From the NCBI RefSeq assembly GCF_037392515.1, contig NC_090295.1, positions 18,926,001-18,990,000 of the forward strand: a stretch of DNA of 64,000 nucleotides, given 5' to 3'. Numbering within the stretch: position 1 is the first letter of the stretch; each line of letters starts with the position of its first letter. The notes under the pieces are model-generated. The model was not told where the DNA came from. It saw only the letters and a program-made list of their open reading frames with translations, and did no database searches. Positions 11,201 to 26,200 of the stretch are shown here, one piece after another. Origin of the DNA: Haliotis asinina. Taxonomy: Eukaryota > Mollusca > Gastropoda > Lepetellida > Haliotidae. Made by a program: the position numbers and the translations under genes.

Positions 11201-14200
11201 TACCACTCGTGAAAAATGTTTTGAACTTCCAAAGTTCAAATAAAAAATAGTAAGAAAGAAAACAATATTATGCAATCTGACATCAAAGCGTTCTTTAATT
11301 AATTAACAAGAACCCAAATGGAAGCATTAGACTCGGAAGTTTTCAATCTGTTGTAATTCCTCAAACGTGGAATTATAAAACCAATTTTAAAAATACAGCT
11401 GATCCAAACGCGAGCAGAGCTGCTAAAAAATTAATCTGTTTGGAAAACGTTTTACCACACCTCTAAATGATCGATTATCCACATTCCCAGATACTGATAA
11501 TGTCCTCATTCCATCAAAGTTGAGATGAGGAAACACATGACATATCACATTATTCCAGAGAATAACGTCGAGATATTTTTACAGTTTAAGTTATCACTTT
11601 ATGCAGATGATACAGTCCCTTTTTGAGCGACTGAAGTTTTACGCCGCACTTGGCAATGCATGTATTTCAGCTATATAGCGGCGGTCTGTAAATAAATCGA
11701 GTCTGGACAATCCAGTGATCAACAGCATGAGCATCGATGTACGCAAATGGGATACGCTGACATGTGACAGCGAGTCTGACCACTGGCTCCCGTTAGTCGC
11801 CTCCTACGGACAAGTATGGGATACTAAAGATCAATTCTTGTCTCTTCCCAGGTCATTTTTTTGGTACACCTCCGAGTAAATAATCATTATCTATAAAAAA
11901 AATTATCGACTATTCCAAAGAAGTGTTTCATGTGGAACATAATGCACATATCAGTTAAAACATCATCACTTAAATATATATCCACTTTGAAAGTACTTCC
12001 CTGTTAACGATTACTACATATTCCGCAGATTTGGTCCAATATGCATTAATTACGTGAGACATGTACACCTAAAGTATAAAATATTAATTTTGTTTATGTA
12101 TTTTGAAACATCTCTCCGGATTTATTCAGTGAGTGGGTGAGTTCAGTTTAGGCGGTACCCGCAATATTCCAGCAATTCTTCAATATTCTGCGATTAAGAT
12201 AGAATAGTATGCGTCAACAAGTCTGCGAGTCTGACCACCCGATCCTGTTAGTCGCCCGTTACGAGAAACATGAGTTGCTGAAGTCCATTTCTAACCTGCA
12301 TCTTTAGTGGTCTTCACGTGAATTGTTATATTGAACAGAAAAAGAAACCTACACATGTATTTTTAAATTTATTTTGTAAATTTTAATTAAAAACAAAAAC
12401 ATACACGCTTCCTTTCATGAGGTTCCTTTCATTGTTTCGAAACTTATGTTTCTTTTGCTGTCAGTATGTAATAGTATAGTGTTCACAGTACATGAGTATG
12501 TTGTCATATTGATCTTTATTGCATGCGTATAATTTGTTGTATATGTAAGCTGTTGTATCAGAGTCGATTGTTCTCGGACAATGAAGTAAACTCAACTGAC
12601 AACATGATCCCTTTCGTAACAAAAAAAGACTAGCTTTGACCGCGGAAAACTGGGCTGTTGAATGCCCAATACGGCTTCTGAGAGGCAAGTATTTTACCTG
12701 AAGTTGCAGCTGTAATCGACGATGTGGTAGCTGTGGTGGTGGTGGTTGTGGTGGTAGTTTTGGTGGTTGTGGTTGTAGTAGATGGATTTGCTGGGGAAGT
12801 AGTTGCAGTGCTGGGAGACGTAGAAGGCGTTAGATTACCTAAAAAAGATGAAAAAGAAATATTTAACCGTTTTATACATACCATACAATCGAATATTTGT
12901 ATAATTGCAAGTTTCTGTTGCCATTTTTCGTGTAAATACTGCTCAATGGGAGCCATACAGAAGTCGTCTGGAGTTTGCATTCTGTGTTCCCGTTGGACTA
13001 CGCGGGGTGCACACGTATTAATACCATCCAGTTTAAGCAAGGTTAATTTCAGTCCCCAGCTATATACCGGTGCTTAAATGTGAACATTCTGAAAACACAA
13101 ACACTTTCCACCGTTTTTGTTTACTTGGATATTAGGATTCATCAAAACGGTTTCAGAGTATAAATTCTGGAAAAGATCATTTCTGTTTCAAAGATCGACG
13201 GACATCTCTTAAAAAGCAATCACTGTACAATCAACAAGAGGCAAAACCCTGAACATCAAATTATTCATTGTTTTACATATTTTCGATTGCTTTAAAAAGA
13301 AAGATTTCAGCCTCGCAACCTAAACATCGCAAAACGCGTAAATAAACAAGTCATACACCGTTAGTCAACATGGCTAACTGTATGTCACACGAAATCCAGT
13401 TTATTAGATACTAAATGACCTGGCACAAGATTTGAATTCCATTTCCTAGGAATGCACATTCAAGCTTTGTGCCGACATAATAATTAAGGAGTAGAGGTTC
13501 CTTCAGACGGAAGATTGAGACGCTGTTTATTGACGCTTACAGTATTGCGAACGGCTGTGGAATTACTTCTATGGGAAACTTACTGTACTGACAGAAGTAG
13601 GGGAAGCAATTCCTCGGACGCTTCCTGTACTGACAGAAGTAGGGGAAACAGCTCCTTGGGGGCTTACTGTACTGACAGAGGTTGGGGAAACATTTCCTCG
13701 GACGCTTACTGTACTGACACAGTTTGGGGAAATAGTTCCTTGGAAGCTTAATGTACTAACAGAGGTAGGAGAAACAAATCCTCGGAAGCTGATTATATTG
13801 GCAGAGGTGGAAGAAACAGCTCCTCAGAAGCTTACTGTATTAGCAGAAGTAAGGGAAACAGTTCCTCGGAAGCTTACTGTACTGACAGAGGTAGGAGAAA
13901 CAGCTCCTCGGAAGGTTACTGTACTGACAGAGGTAGGGGAAACAGCTCCTCGGAAGGTTACTGTACTGACAGAGGTAGGGGAAACAACTTCTCGGAAGCT
14001 TACTGTACAGGCAGGGTAGGGGAAACAGCTCCGTGGACGCTACTGCACTGACACGGTTAGGGGAAACAATTCCCCGGACGCTTACTGTACTGACACAGTT
14101 AGGGGAAACATTTCCTCGGACGCTTACTGTACTGACTGAGGTTAGGGGAAACATTTCCTCGGACGCCTACTGTACGTGACTAGGTTGTGAGTTTAGCTAC

Positions 14201-17200
14201 ATAGGAAACTTACTGAATTGACACAGGTGTGGGAAACAGTTCCTGGTACGCTTCCTGTACTGACAAAGGTGAGGAAAACAGTTCCTTGAACTCTAACTGT
14301 TCTGACAGAGGCAGGGGAAGCAGTTTCTCTAATCCTTACCGTACCAACAGAAGTTGGGGATACCAGTTCCTTGGACGCCAACTGTACCAGATAAATTGTG
14401 GAATAAGCTATACAGAAAACTTACTGAACTGACACAGGTAGGGGAAACGTGTGGTGCCAAATAAAAACCCTCCAGTGCAGCTAAAGTCTTTCCAGAAGCC
14501 GGTGGTTGTCTCCATGACGACACAGTCCTCGTTTGTCCCCAGCAGCGACCCTGGTTCCCCGCCTCCCCAGTGATGGTAGGAGTACGTCTCTCCTGCAGTT
14601 ATCGTATTAAAAACTCGGAATTTAGAGTCATAATGGGATGTTTGTTTTGATCAAACTGTAGCAAGTAGACTATGTAACTTTAATGTTTGTTGTTCAACGT
14701 CTCAGTCATTAATATTTCATCTGTACATGGAAATGAATAATTGAGTCCTGACCAGACAATCCACTGATCAACAGCATAGGCATCGATCTACGCATTTGAG
14801 ATACGATTATATGTCACCCACGTCAGCGAGCCTGACCACCGAATCCCGTCAGTCGCCTCTTTCTACAAGCATGGGTGGCTGAAGACCTATTCTAGCATGG
14901 ATCTTGAAGGATGTATAATTGTTAGTGCTTGCTGTAATGTAACTGATTGCCTGAGAAGCAGTCAGCAAATTCAATGCTTTGTGTATTCCTTACTTTCCGG
15001 TTCAATTCGTCATATGAATTCAATGATGGAGGCCTGTTATAGAATTCCCAGGAAATATGCTTTCGGCAATACAGGTATACACGTCTTACTTCAATGGATT
15101 TGCAACACTTTAATTTGCCAATCGGGCCTTCTGCCGGCTTTAACATCTACAGGCCCTGAATGAAGTCTGCAGGTCCAATTTGTTTCAGTTAAACTTAAAT
15201 AAAACAGACTTCACTGTACACAGTTTCACACTGTTTGTGCAAAATCAGTTAACGAGGCCTATTCTTCAAAGGCTATAGTATAAGACATTCCGCTGTGCAA
15301 AGCTCTTAAACACCAGGAAGTAAAACTGTTATCGTATCATGATGGATAATGGAGGATGCCCGAACGTTAGTAAAGAAAAAAAACAAGGAAAAGTCAACGC
15401 TGAAAACAAACCCAAGGGCAATATATAACTGCTGGCCCGATACAATAACAGCCAGCGCTGGGCCACCGGGCCAGCAATTATTTGAAACCCTGCTTCAAAT
15501 TGAAATTTGATACTCTTACACTCGAAGTGCCTTTTCAGTACCTTGTGAGACCTCCTTGCCCTGCAATACACTACTGAATGTCCCGTGGTTCACTACCGAT
15601 CAAAGTCTGCAAGAAATCATGTGACGGTACAATCCAATATTTGACCGCTTCTTTCTTTATATCCTCAATATTTTCCTTTTCTTATTTATTCTGTCATTCA
15701 CTCGTCCCACACATTCTCAATAGGGTTAAGATTCACTGTTTTGTGATAAACAGCGTTGTTGTCTCGGTCGTAATCATGATAAAAAAATCCAAACCTATTA
15801 TCTTCATATAGTGTTCAGGCTGTTGGAGGGATATCGATATTTAAGATGTCAACTAATAGTGAAAATAGACATAGGCTTCACTCCATGGAAAATACATGCA
15901 CCCACTCTTGATTTCCTCGAACCGACACCAGTTTGAACGTCCCTCTTTTTGTGCATAATCCATTAATGGTGAGGGAATTCCGCGTCCTGTCAAATCTACC
16001 ATGCCAACAACGGAAACCGTCTGCTACACCAGGGGAGATAACTCGTGATGCAGTTAGATTCACTTCTCAGCAGACAAGGGTTGCCTCCAATAATGATTAC
16101 CTAGCTGCATAATGTAACAATGTGCAAACTATTTTAAAATTCAGTTACCAGTATTAGGAAAAACAAAGATTTCTGTGAAAACTGTATTAGGTACAGTCGC
16201 ACTCTGTACTGGGTCCAGTCCTAGGCGAGCTTGAGTACTGCGTAAATCATCTCCCACTGATTCTCTCTCTTTTAAATGAAATATTTATGACACCTTCATA
16301 TTGCCCTAAAGACATTTCTTGAACACCAAATCACGACTATATCGTGACACCGTAACATCGTGAGACGTAACGTTTGGTACACAAATGTCGCTCAATTACC
16401 ATGTATCTCACAGCGGGGTCTCCCTGGAGGCTCGGGGCACGTTACGTAAGGCCTGAAGGAACTTAATAGCACAAGGCTCCTGGCAAGTAATAGGGCAGCT
16501 GTCTAACCCTAAAATCATATCACTTAGCACCAGATGCGTGCGTGTGCATGTGTCGTCTTTTCTCATTTTCGGAGTGATATAAGACAACGGTAACGTGCCA
16601 TGCCATCTTGCTTGCTTCAGTACCAGTGCCTAATATGGTCTGATATTCCCTGTAAGAAAGGGGAAATTTCGTGCATTATTCCTAAGAGTATTTGTCAGTA
16701 TTTTATGCAATATCGAGAGCAACATTTCGGTATATTCATTATTGTTTTTTTTTTCTTTCAAAGTATTTCACAGCTTTGCCTGCGTTAACAGTTGACTGTA
16801 TAGCTACTGAAGAGAAAAAACAAACATGGCACATACATATGAGATGACCCTTTCTCGGCACAGAACAGATTCTAAATTAAATACTTTTGGGGAGTCCTAA
16901 ACCCGGATTAGAACCCACACTCTCAGTGTCAAGCTGGGACTCCCCAGCACATAACGTTTGCCATCTAACCTATTATGTTTTCAATCAAATAGACAGTTCT
17001 TCCCCGATACGCGTCCAAAGTGTTAGCAATGCTATACAATCTCTGAAGAGAGGACAGCCTCTGTATAGTCGCGAGCAAAATCAACTTATGCATTTTTCTT
17101 TAAATAGATTCAAGACTCCTCCCAATCTAAATATTGGACAGTAGCTTCGTGACAATGGTCAAATCCTGGAACAGCACATGACCTTTACATGTCAGCTCGA

Positions 17201-20200
17201 TATCATCTATAAGTACTAAAAACGAAAGACCAACCAAATGCAACTGCGCGTTCTACTTCATGAAAGAAGGACAGGGCTGTCTAGATCGCGCTGTTCCTGA
17301 ACTTCTAGAACGGATAAGTTACTCTACATCATCTATCTGAACAGTATCGTACTTTTTCCTTCAAAATCACATGCAACGTAAAACTGTGAAGATTCTAATA
17401 CCTTTCGGTATGCACTTACCGAAACAAATCATCAAACATGACAATTCAACCTATGATATCGAAAAAAATCGTGATGACAAAACGCCTGGGAAATCGGATT
17501 TCAAACGATTCACTAATTTTCCCCCAGCGCTGGGGTTTAAAGTGGTTTCAACAGCTATGCTGCTCTCATATCGCATGTGCAGTGAATAGGTTCTCGGAGC
17601 TTGAAACAGTATGCCTGGTCGGAGTATGAGGTCGTAAGCAGTAGTCTAATCTGGGTTGTGTACACAAACAAGTAGATTATCAAAACAAAAACATGTTGAT
17701 TGTGATAAGCAGACTCTGTCACAGAGAAAACTGGATGTCTGGTTTATTGACACCTATATGTTTGCCTGCCTGTCTGTTAATGACATCTTCAACCATTGGC
17801 CACATGCGGTTTGACATTAACACCTATCGGGCTTATAAGCCACAAACAAAGAGCCAGCTAAGCGTATTGGTAAATGAACCAGTGGCCAATGAAAAGACTT
17901 CGTCACACGCGAGTGCACACCCACCGGCTCTGACTGAGCTAAGTGTCACGACTGCTTCGTTTCCAGGGAGACAGACCCAAATACAAAAATTTGCACCTGC
18001 TGTTATACGCTTTTATATTTTTTTATTTGTTTATTTTATATATCATGAATAAGTGATAGCTGTGTTTCAATTATGTATAAATGTTTGGTTGCATGTGACC
18101 TTTAAGGTAATATAATATTTCATACAATCAGCGACTGTTTTCAATTCCTTATCCGGCTTAACGGTCACAGAGTGTAATGTGATGCCAACGCTTCCTGACT
18201 TGATTGACACACGTCACCGTATTCCAACATTTGAATACATGATACTGCAAAGACCTAACCGTTTTCGTCTACAGGCTTCATAAAGTTAATAACGTTAAAA
18301 ATAAACCGAAATAAATAATAACAGACTGATGTTGGTGTCAAGATACGTATAACCACAGTTTCTCATATCAACAACCGGAAACACATGACTTTTGAGCAAC
18401 GTGCCAAATAATCTCGTCCATGGTGACATATCTTGATAACTATATAAATTGTCAGAATTGAATTAAATAAGTTGCTGCCAGCAGCACATATACGTACATG
18501 TTTGTCGTAAGAGGCGACTAAAGGGATCGGGTGGTCACGCTCGATGACTTGGTGGACATGTCAGCACCAACTTCAGTTTCAAAAATTACAATATGATGTC
18601 ATGAATATATGAACAACAACTCTCGTGACAGAAGAAGAAGGTCTCACCATTGTCCCACTTCCATTGCCCCTCTGTCTCCGCATCTGAAAGCCCGATCCAC
18701 ACGTCATGTCCTGAAAACCTGAGCACCTTCACCAATCCGTCGCGCAGACACATCAGCGAAACCCAGTCAGGAATGGTCACCAAGTTACCCCCCTTTGTAC
18801 CACAGGATTTCTTCGCGTCAACACCCTGTGCAGGGAGGGTCGTAAGCTGATAGGTATTTGCACCGAAGCTGAATGTGTCGCTAGAGTGTCTGGTGATGGT
18901 GTAGGGGCAGGCGTTTGAGGTTGGGGCTGCAACGTAGTAAGTAGACGTCAACATAATGTTCATGATGATGTTTCAATAAAAAAAAAATAATTTAACGAAA
19001 TAGCTTTATCGCGATTTCGCTGCTTATCGCACGTGTTCTGTGCTGAAACTCGGCGTTATGTCAATATTCCCAAAAACAATACAGCCTCTGTGACGTTAAT
19101 ATTGCAGAAGACGAATAGCATTTTCTTCCTAACGCTACGCCTAAGGAAAGCTTAGAAAGAAATATCTAACATCCTACTATTGTGTCCAACCAAATGAAAT
19201 GAAAATGACTATGCTATTAACAAGTGAAAACACCACTGAATTACAGAACGTGAAAATTTGTAATTTGTAAATATATAACATATGCTTTTCTGCTGCTCAG
19301 TTGTAAATATTGTGCATATAAATGTACTATGGGCATGTGGCCTTTTAAGTACCGAAATAGAGAATAGAAGGACAATCAAGTTGTCGGTGAGTGAGGTTAG
19401 TTTTACGCCGAATCCAGCAATATTCCGCCAATATCACTTTGGGTGACACCTGAAACTGGCTTAACAATTTGTGCCCAAGAGGGGAATCGAACTTTGAAAT
19501 TTGGATACGATGACAAGGAGTTCGTTCAGCCGATCCAAGTTGTCGCATGTAACGCGTTGTTATAGCCCCTTCACACTTCCGGCGAAATGAGCCTTCATGC
19601 TGTTGGAATGAAAATATCTGAAGATTCTAAAAAGTTTAACTGAATTCTTAAACCTATTAGTACATGTTGAAATCGTTCGAGGTACATTCGAAGTGGAAAA
19701 TTATTGAACAGCACTTGAAACGTACTCTAACAGCATTCTATGTGTTTTATTGCATTCTTAGTTTTCTTAACGCATTTTGAGGGAGAATGGAAAAGGCAAG
19801 CCACTTCAAATCCTGTCAGAGTGTCCCAAATACTTCTCGAATGTATGTTGATTGCTGCTGGACTCCACGTGGGATATTCTTCAAATGTATCGGAATATTT
19901 CGATTGCACTTGGAACACTGTTCGAATGTACCTTCAAGACACCACGAATACAGAACGTCCCACATGGTCTTCAAATGAGACCCCAGAGGTCATCAGGAGG
20001 CCGCCGAATCGCATATAAACTGACGGGCAAAAGAAATGTCCTCGAAGTAAAACTTGAAATATTTTTGCTTATTTTGCCGAAAGAAAACTCACCGAAACTG
20101 CATACCGAAAGAAAACTCACGTGGATCATGTTTTAAGCGTGAAAATCGCTTTTATTCATGTCTTTTACATGCTTCTGCAGTAACATGCCCGTATGAAATG

Positions 20201-23200
20201 ACAGTATAAAAAATGATGCTGGACTGTTCGAATTCATCACTTCTCTACGTTGGACACGAAGAACATGACTCGACTTACCGCAGAACAGAGAGTACGAGCT
20301 ATTGGGATGTTGCAGCTAGGTGCATCGCACAGTCGTGTAGCCAGAGTCATGGGTTGCTGCAGAAAACGATCACTAGACTGATGACACGTTTCCAAACAAC
20401 TGGTCGGACTGCAGACAGGCCGAGGACAAGAAGACCACCCGTCACCACCCCTCAGGAAGACCGCCATTTACGGGTGCTTCACTTGCGCAACAGATTCCTG
20501 ACTGTGACGTCAGTAGCAGCAACCAGCCTTGGCCATGCAATCAGTAGAAGGACTCTATACAGACGACTCCGCCGATTCCTTATCAGGGCCTACAGACCAT
20601 TCCGGGGCATGACGTTAACGCTGCAACATCGACGTCGTCGACTGGATTGGGCAAGGACGGTTCGGCAGTGGCAGCTGCGGAACTGGCGCAGAGTCCTGTT
20701 TAGTGACGAGAGCCGTTTCCAGATGAACCAAGCTGATGGTCGTGTTCGTGTATACAGACGTCAGAACGAACGTACAGCACGTTGTTGCGTCCAGGATGTC
20801 GAGCCGTTTGGCGACGGTAGTGTGATGGTGTGGGGAGGAATTTGTGTGACAGAAAGACTGAGTTGATGGTTATAGAGGGGAACATGACAACCCGTCGATA
20901 TATTGATGATGTTTTACGACCCGTTGTGCTACCCTTCCTCCAGCAGAATCCAGGCACGTTATTTTAGCAAGACAACGCTACTCCCCACACTGCTGTTGTT
21001 ACCTGGAACTTCCTGAACACCAACAACGTAAACGTTTTGCCTTGGCCAGCAAGATCCCCCGACTTATCGCCTATAGAGCATCTTTGGGATTATCTCGGCC
21101 GTCAGATTAAACAACGTCAACACCCCCCCACTGACAAGAAATGCTTTGTCACAAGCTCTGCAGGAGGAATGACGTCGCATTTCAAATCACATCATCAGAC
21201 GACTTGTGCACTCTGCACGACGTCGTGTGGCAGCATGTATCGCCGCAAGAGGTGGACACACTCGCTACTGAGGATTTTGACACCCTGAAACACTGGTACT
21301 GATGCGCATGTGCTGTTGTGATCGACAACCGGACGTTTAAACCTCCTGTGAAAAACGTCATAAAAAGTCTACTTAAAGCAGACTGTTTCAGTTGTTGCTG
21401 TAATGACAGTCTACATAACATGTTCAAAAATTATATAAAACATTTCAACATTAAATGGCATGTGTCTCTCTCATTTTATAATACAAAAAATGATCGGGGA
21501 CGTTTCTTTTGCCCGTAAGTTTATATGTGGTCACATTTCAGATAGTACTTGGGAGTCGCATTATTACAAAGCTTGAATCAAATGTTGAGATACAATGTTT
21601 GACATTCTCTCCTGAATACGGTTCGAATTTTGGAAATATCTTTTCCTGGCGTATTCTTTGTTATTCTTGTCAGTTCGAAATATCGTCAAGGATAGTTATG
21701 CAAATAGACAGTGGCAAATCAAAACATAAAAGGTTATTTCCACATCTGAACTTCGAGCGTTCTTTTACACTGCCACTGTGTCTCGGAATATATATATATA
21801 TATAATATATATATTGACAGGAACAATAATTCCTTTCAAATTGAAAAAAATGCCCCACTTAGGTGGGAAATCTTGAACCAGAGGAAAACAAGGCCTCCTT
21901 CATTTACTGCTTCGGAACTCGTGACCCGTCAAGTTCTGGGTTAGATTTGTCAACATTACACTGAATTATTGCTGGGTGCGGTTGTTCAAATAACCTTAAC
22001 GCTAAGACTGTCTTAAGTCTATGTTAAGGCATGGGAGCCTGAAGTAACTCTAAGATGGCTGTGTACATCGGAAACCTGGATGGTAAGACAGACAAGGATT
22101 ACAGGAAGTGGGTCTGTATGTATCTGTTCAGACAGATGGTTTAATGTCTCTCGATGTCTCTCTTAATTACCATTTGATCCGCTGATCACTTTTTCGCTCT
22201 CCATTTACAAAAACGGGGGCAGTTTCGTAGAATACGACGTAGGACACGACGTCAAGGGCATGGACGTCGCTGATACGTTTGTCTATTAGATACCATACCT
22301 TTCGTGGTGTGTTGGGGTCCAACTGTAACTTCGGTCGAAGACAGAGTCCCTACAATATTGGAATTAGATTAAAATACCTAATTCTAGGGATATATGAATA
22401 TATACAAGAATTTGACCATAAGATTAAAATGATGTAGTGACACAAAACAAATTTGTAACAATGGATTGATAATATGTTTGTGTCCATAATTCACGTGTAA
22501 AGTGATTCTGACAATAGCTAGTATGGATTATTTGACGGAATAAATTGTAATCTCTGCTAAAAAAACCAAGAATTGCTAAAAATTAAGGAAATGCATATAA
22601 ATGCACCCAATGTCGTCGTCATTACCTGGAGTCGTTTTGGCTGCATCCCTTCTTTCTCCAACCACATCCCCACCCAACCCCCACCCTCTCTCCCTCCCTC
22701 CCTCCATCTCTCTCTCTCCCTCTCTCTATCTCTCTCCCTCTCTCTATCTCTCTCCCTCTCTCTCTCACTCAAACTACCACAAACTTACTGAATTCACATA
22801 CGTAGTTGAGTGTGACGTAGACTGGGACGAGGAAGCCGGATGAAGAACACACGGCCTTGTGCCACTTCCACGTCCCCGTCGCCATATACACGCAGTCTTT
22901 GTGACTGCCAAATACGTTGGTGAAAGTCGATCCCGAGGCCCAGTTCGTGTAGTTGCCGGTGGCACCTGCAGGGTACCCGGTAGAAACATGCAGTCAAATC
23001 TCTGCACAATTGCGTTTTGTTTGTGTCTCCTGGCACGGGTGGGATTTAAAGTTGTTCCGGTCTAACGAAAGAATTGTTGTATGCTTTTTCAGTCTTTTGT
23101 TTTATATTCCCTAACTTGTCCTTGCAAAAATATGCCATTACGAATGTAGGGGATATTCCGTTTTACGAACATATCGCTAGCCAATGCCAATGCAAATAAG

Positions 23201-26200
23201 AAGACATGTGAAGGTCCGGGTTAGAATATCGATTTCCATGCTTGTAGACTTGGTTGACACGTCATCGGTTCCCAAATACTTAGATCTCAAGTTGTTGAGT
23301 CTCTGGATTGTCTGGTCTAGACACGATTATTTACAGACCTTCGCCACATAGCATTTGAGAAAAAATAATGCATATTCATGCATAGGAAACATTTCGAAAT
23401 AAATGGAATAAATTGTTACATTTTCCCTTAATTTCTCTTTATCATCTGTTTCCTCCTTGGCTTCATCATTTTGTCAGTCTCGTAAATCCGATATCCCCTA
23501 CATTTTTTAATGGTACACATCATGGACATGTTACTATCATTGCCCCAACTACATATCTAGAGTCACCTTATGACATCCTACCACTTGTCCAGATCCGCCT
23601 TCTGCCATCCTACTGCTTGCGAAAATTTCCCACGAAATAAATTTACCAATTGTCCAGATTCACACTGTACCACGTATGTCTAAATCCATACAGGCCTATC
23701 CTACCACTGATGTAGATCCACCCATTGCAACCATACAGCTTGTCGTGTTCAAACCCTGTCCACTCACCATAACTTTGACTAACATTTCTTAGCGTAGATC
23801 CATCACGCGCTACTTTACCACTTGGCTAGGGCCACCGACATAATCCACCCTGACCTACATTACCACGCGTTATGATCAACCCCGTGCTGCCATACCACTA
23901 GTCCATATCCGCCTTCATCCACCTAACCACATGTCCTGATTCACCCCATGCCACCCTACAGCTTGATCTGATCTACTCTGTTCCACCTTACCACCTGTCC
24001 AGATCCACCTTACCACTTGCACAGATCCACCCTGTTCCACCTTACCACTTTCTCAAATCCACCCTGTTCCGCCTTAGCACTTGCCCAGATCCACCCAGTG
24101 TCAACTTACCACTTGTCCACGTCCACCATGTTCCACCATACTACTTGTCCATATCCACCCTGTTCCACCTTTCCACTTGCTCAAATCCACCCTGTCCCAC
24201 CTTATCACCTGCCCAGATCCACCCAGTGTCAACTTACCACTTATCCAGGTCCACCGTGTTCCACCATAGTACTTGACCAGATCAACCCTGTTCCACCTTA
24301 CCACTTGTCCATATCCACCCTGTTCCGCCTTAGCACTTGCCCAGATCCACCCAGTGTCAACTTACCACTTGTCCACGTCCACCATGTTCCACCATACTAC
24401 TTGTCCATATCCACCCTGTTCCACCATACCACTGGCTCAAATCCACCCTGTTCCGTCTTATCACTTGCCCAGATCCACCCAGTGTCAACTTACCACTTGT
24501 CCACGTCCACCATGTTCCACCATACTACTTGTCCATATCCACCCTGTTCCACCTTACCACTTGCTCAAATCCACCCTGTTCCGCCTTATCACTTGCCCAG
24601 ATCCACCCAGTGTCAACTTACCACTTGTCCAGGTCCACCATGTTCCACCATACTACTTGCAGAGATCAACCCTGTTCCACCTTACCACTTGTCCATATCC
24701 ACCTTGTTCCACCTTACCACTTGTCCATATCCACCCTGTTCCACCTTTCCACTTGCTCAAATCCACCCTGTCCCACCTTATCACTTGCCCAGATCCACCC
24801 AGTGTCAACTTACCACTTATCCAGGTCCACCATGTTCCACCATAGTACTTGCCCAGATCAACCCTACTCCACCTTACCACTTGTCCACGTCCACTGGTTG
24901 TTGGACGCGGTTAAGCCGATCCATACTCCTGTTCCCACATATCTGGTCCGCAAAACCGACTCCAGGTACCGCTGCATGGGCTCACTGTCCACGTCTACCA
25001 GATGACCTCCTCTTCTCCTATGAGAAGGGAATGCAGTTTTCATCCACGTCCGCAGACAAACCTCATTCTTTTCCGTAACTACGATTACAAAACTCCTCGG
25101 GTGTGAAGGTAGTCAAATTGCTCCACACAGTTTAAAGATAAACGTATGTCTTATTGTCGTAAACCATTTGCACCGTATAAACATTTCCCTTTGACATGCA
25201 AATAATAAATGTCTTAATATATAGAACATCATTGCGAATAAATACTGACTATCCTCAGAAACTAATTTTGTTTGATGTAAAGGGACAAAATAGCTGTGAA
25301 GTATGATATAAATGGATTCCTGGAAATCAGTGATGACACCAAGTGTTCGCGAAACGGTAAGCATGTTCTCTTCCCGTGTCACCATTTACAAGAAGTGGAA
25401 GTAGGTTTGCCTGTGAACAAACTTGACAATACGGACTTCCGCGAGACCGTGACGTTCTCGTGGTCCGGTTTAGTCAACATCACATTTGTCGGTCGCGCAA
25501 TTTGGAGTCAGAACTGGTTCTTGGATATACGCTTGTTACCGGAAATCTGATACCGGAAATATGCTGGGTCCCGTCTCGCATATCGCAAGCTGGGGGCTGG
25601 GAACCAGTTAAGTATCGGAAATAGCGCCTAGCGAGACTGTTAGGCTAACGAAAACGAAAAACGCCGGGGAAATAGACCTGTTTTACAGCTCATTGGGGTC
25701 AGTTTTAATGTCTCCGATCAAGTATGTCTTTTGTAGTTGACTGCATACGTTAACGTGGTGCTGACCTAACATGAATTTACCGGGATAATATTGCTTTTCA
25801 GAAACCCGGGTTCTCTGACTTAGTTGACACGTGCCATCTTATTCCATAAGGGTCGTGACCACTGAATTGTCTAGTCCAGACTAGATGTTTCCAGTCCACC
25901 GTGATATAGCTGAGTGTCTACGTCAAACAATATACAAACAAACAGAAGTCTTCAAAGGAAGTTTTCTCATCTTCCACAGCGAGTAGACCTTCTTTTAGAA
26001 ATGAATGAACTGAATTGATTGCCAGCGACAGTGCGTTCTATAAACAACTGGAATAATTATAAATTACAACGCAGCAGCCACTGAAAATATCCCCATACAC
26101 ATAAACGTCTTACTACTTTCATGATATCGGCATTACTCTTTCGACCTTGACGTAGATAACATTATTAAACAAAATAATTGTTGTCACATGAAATCTTTGT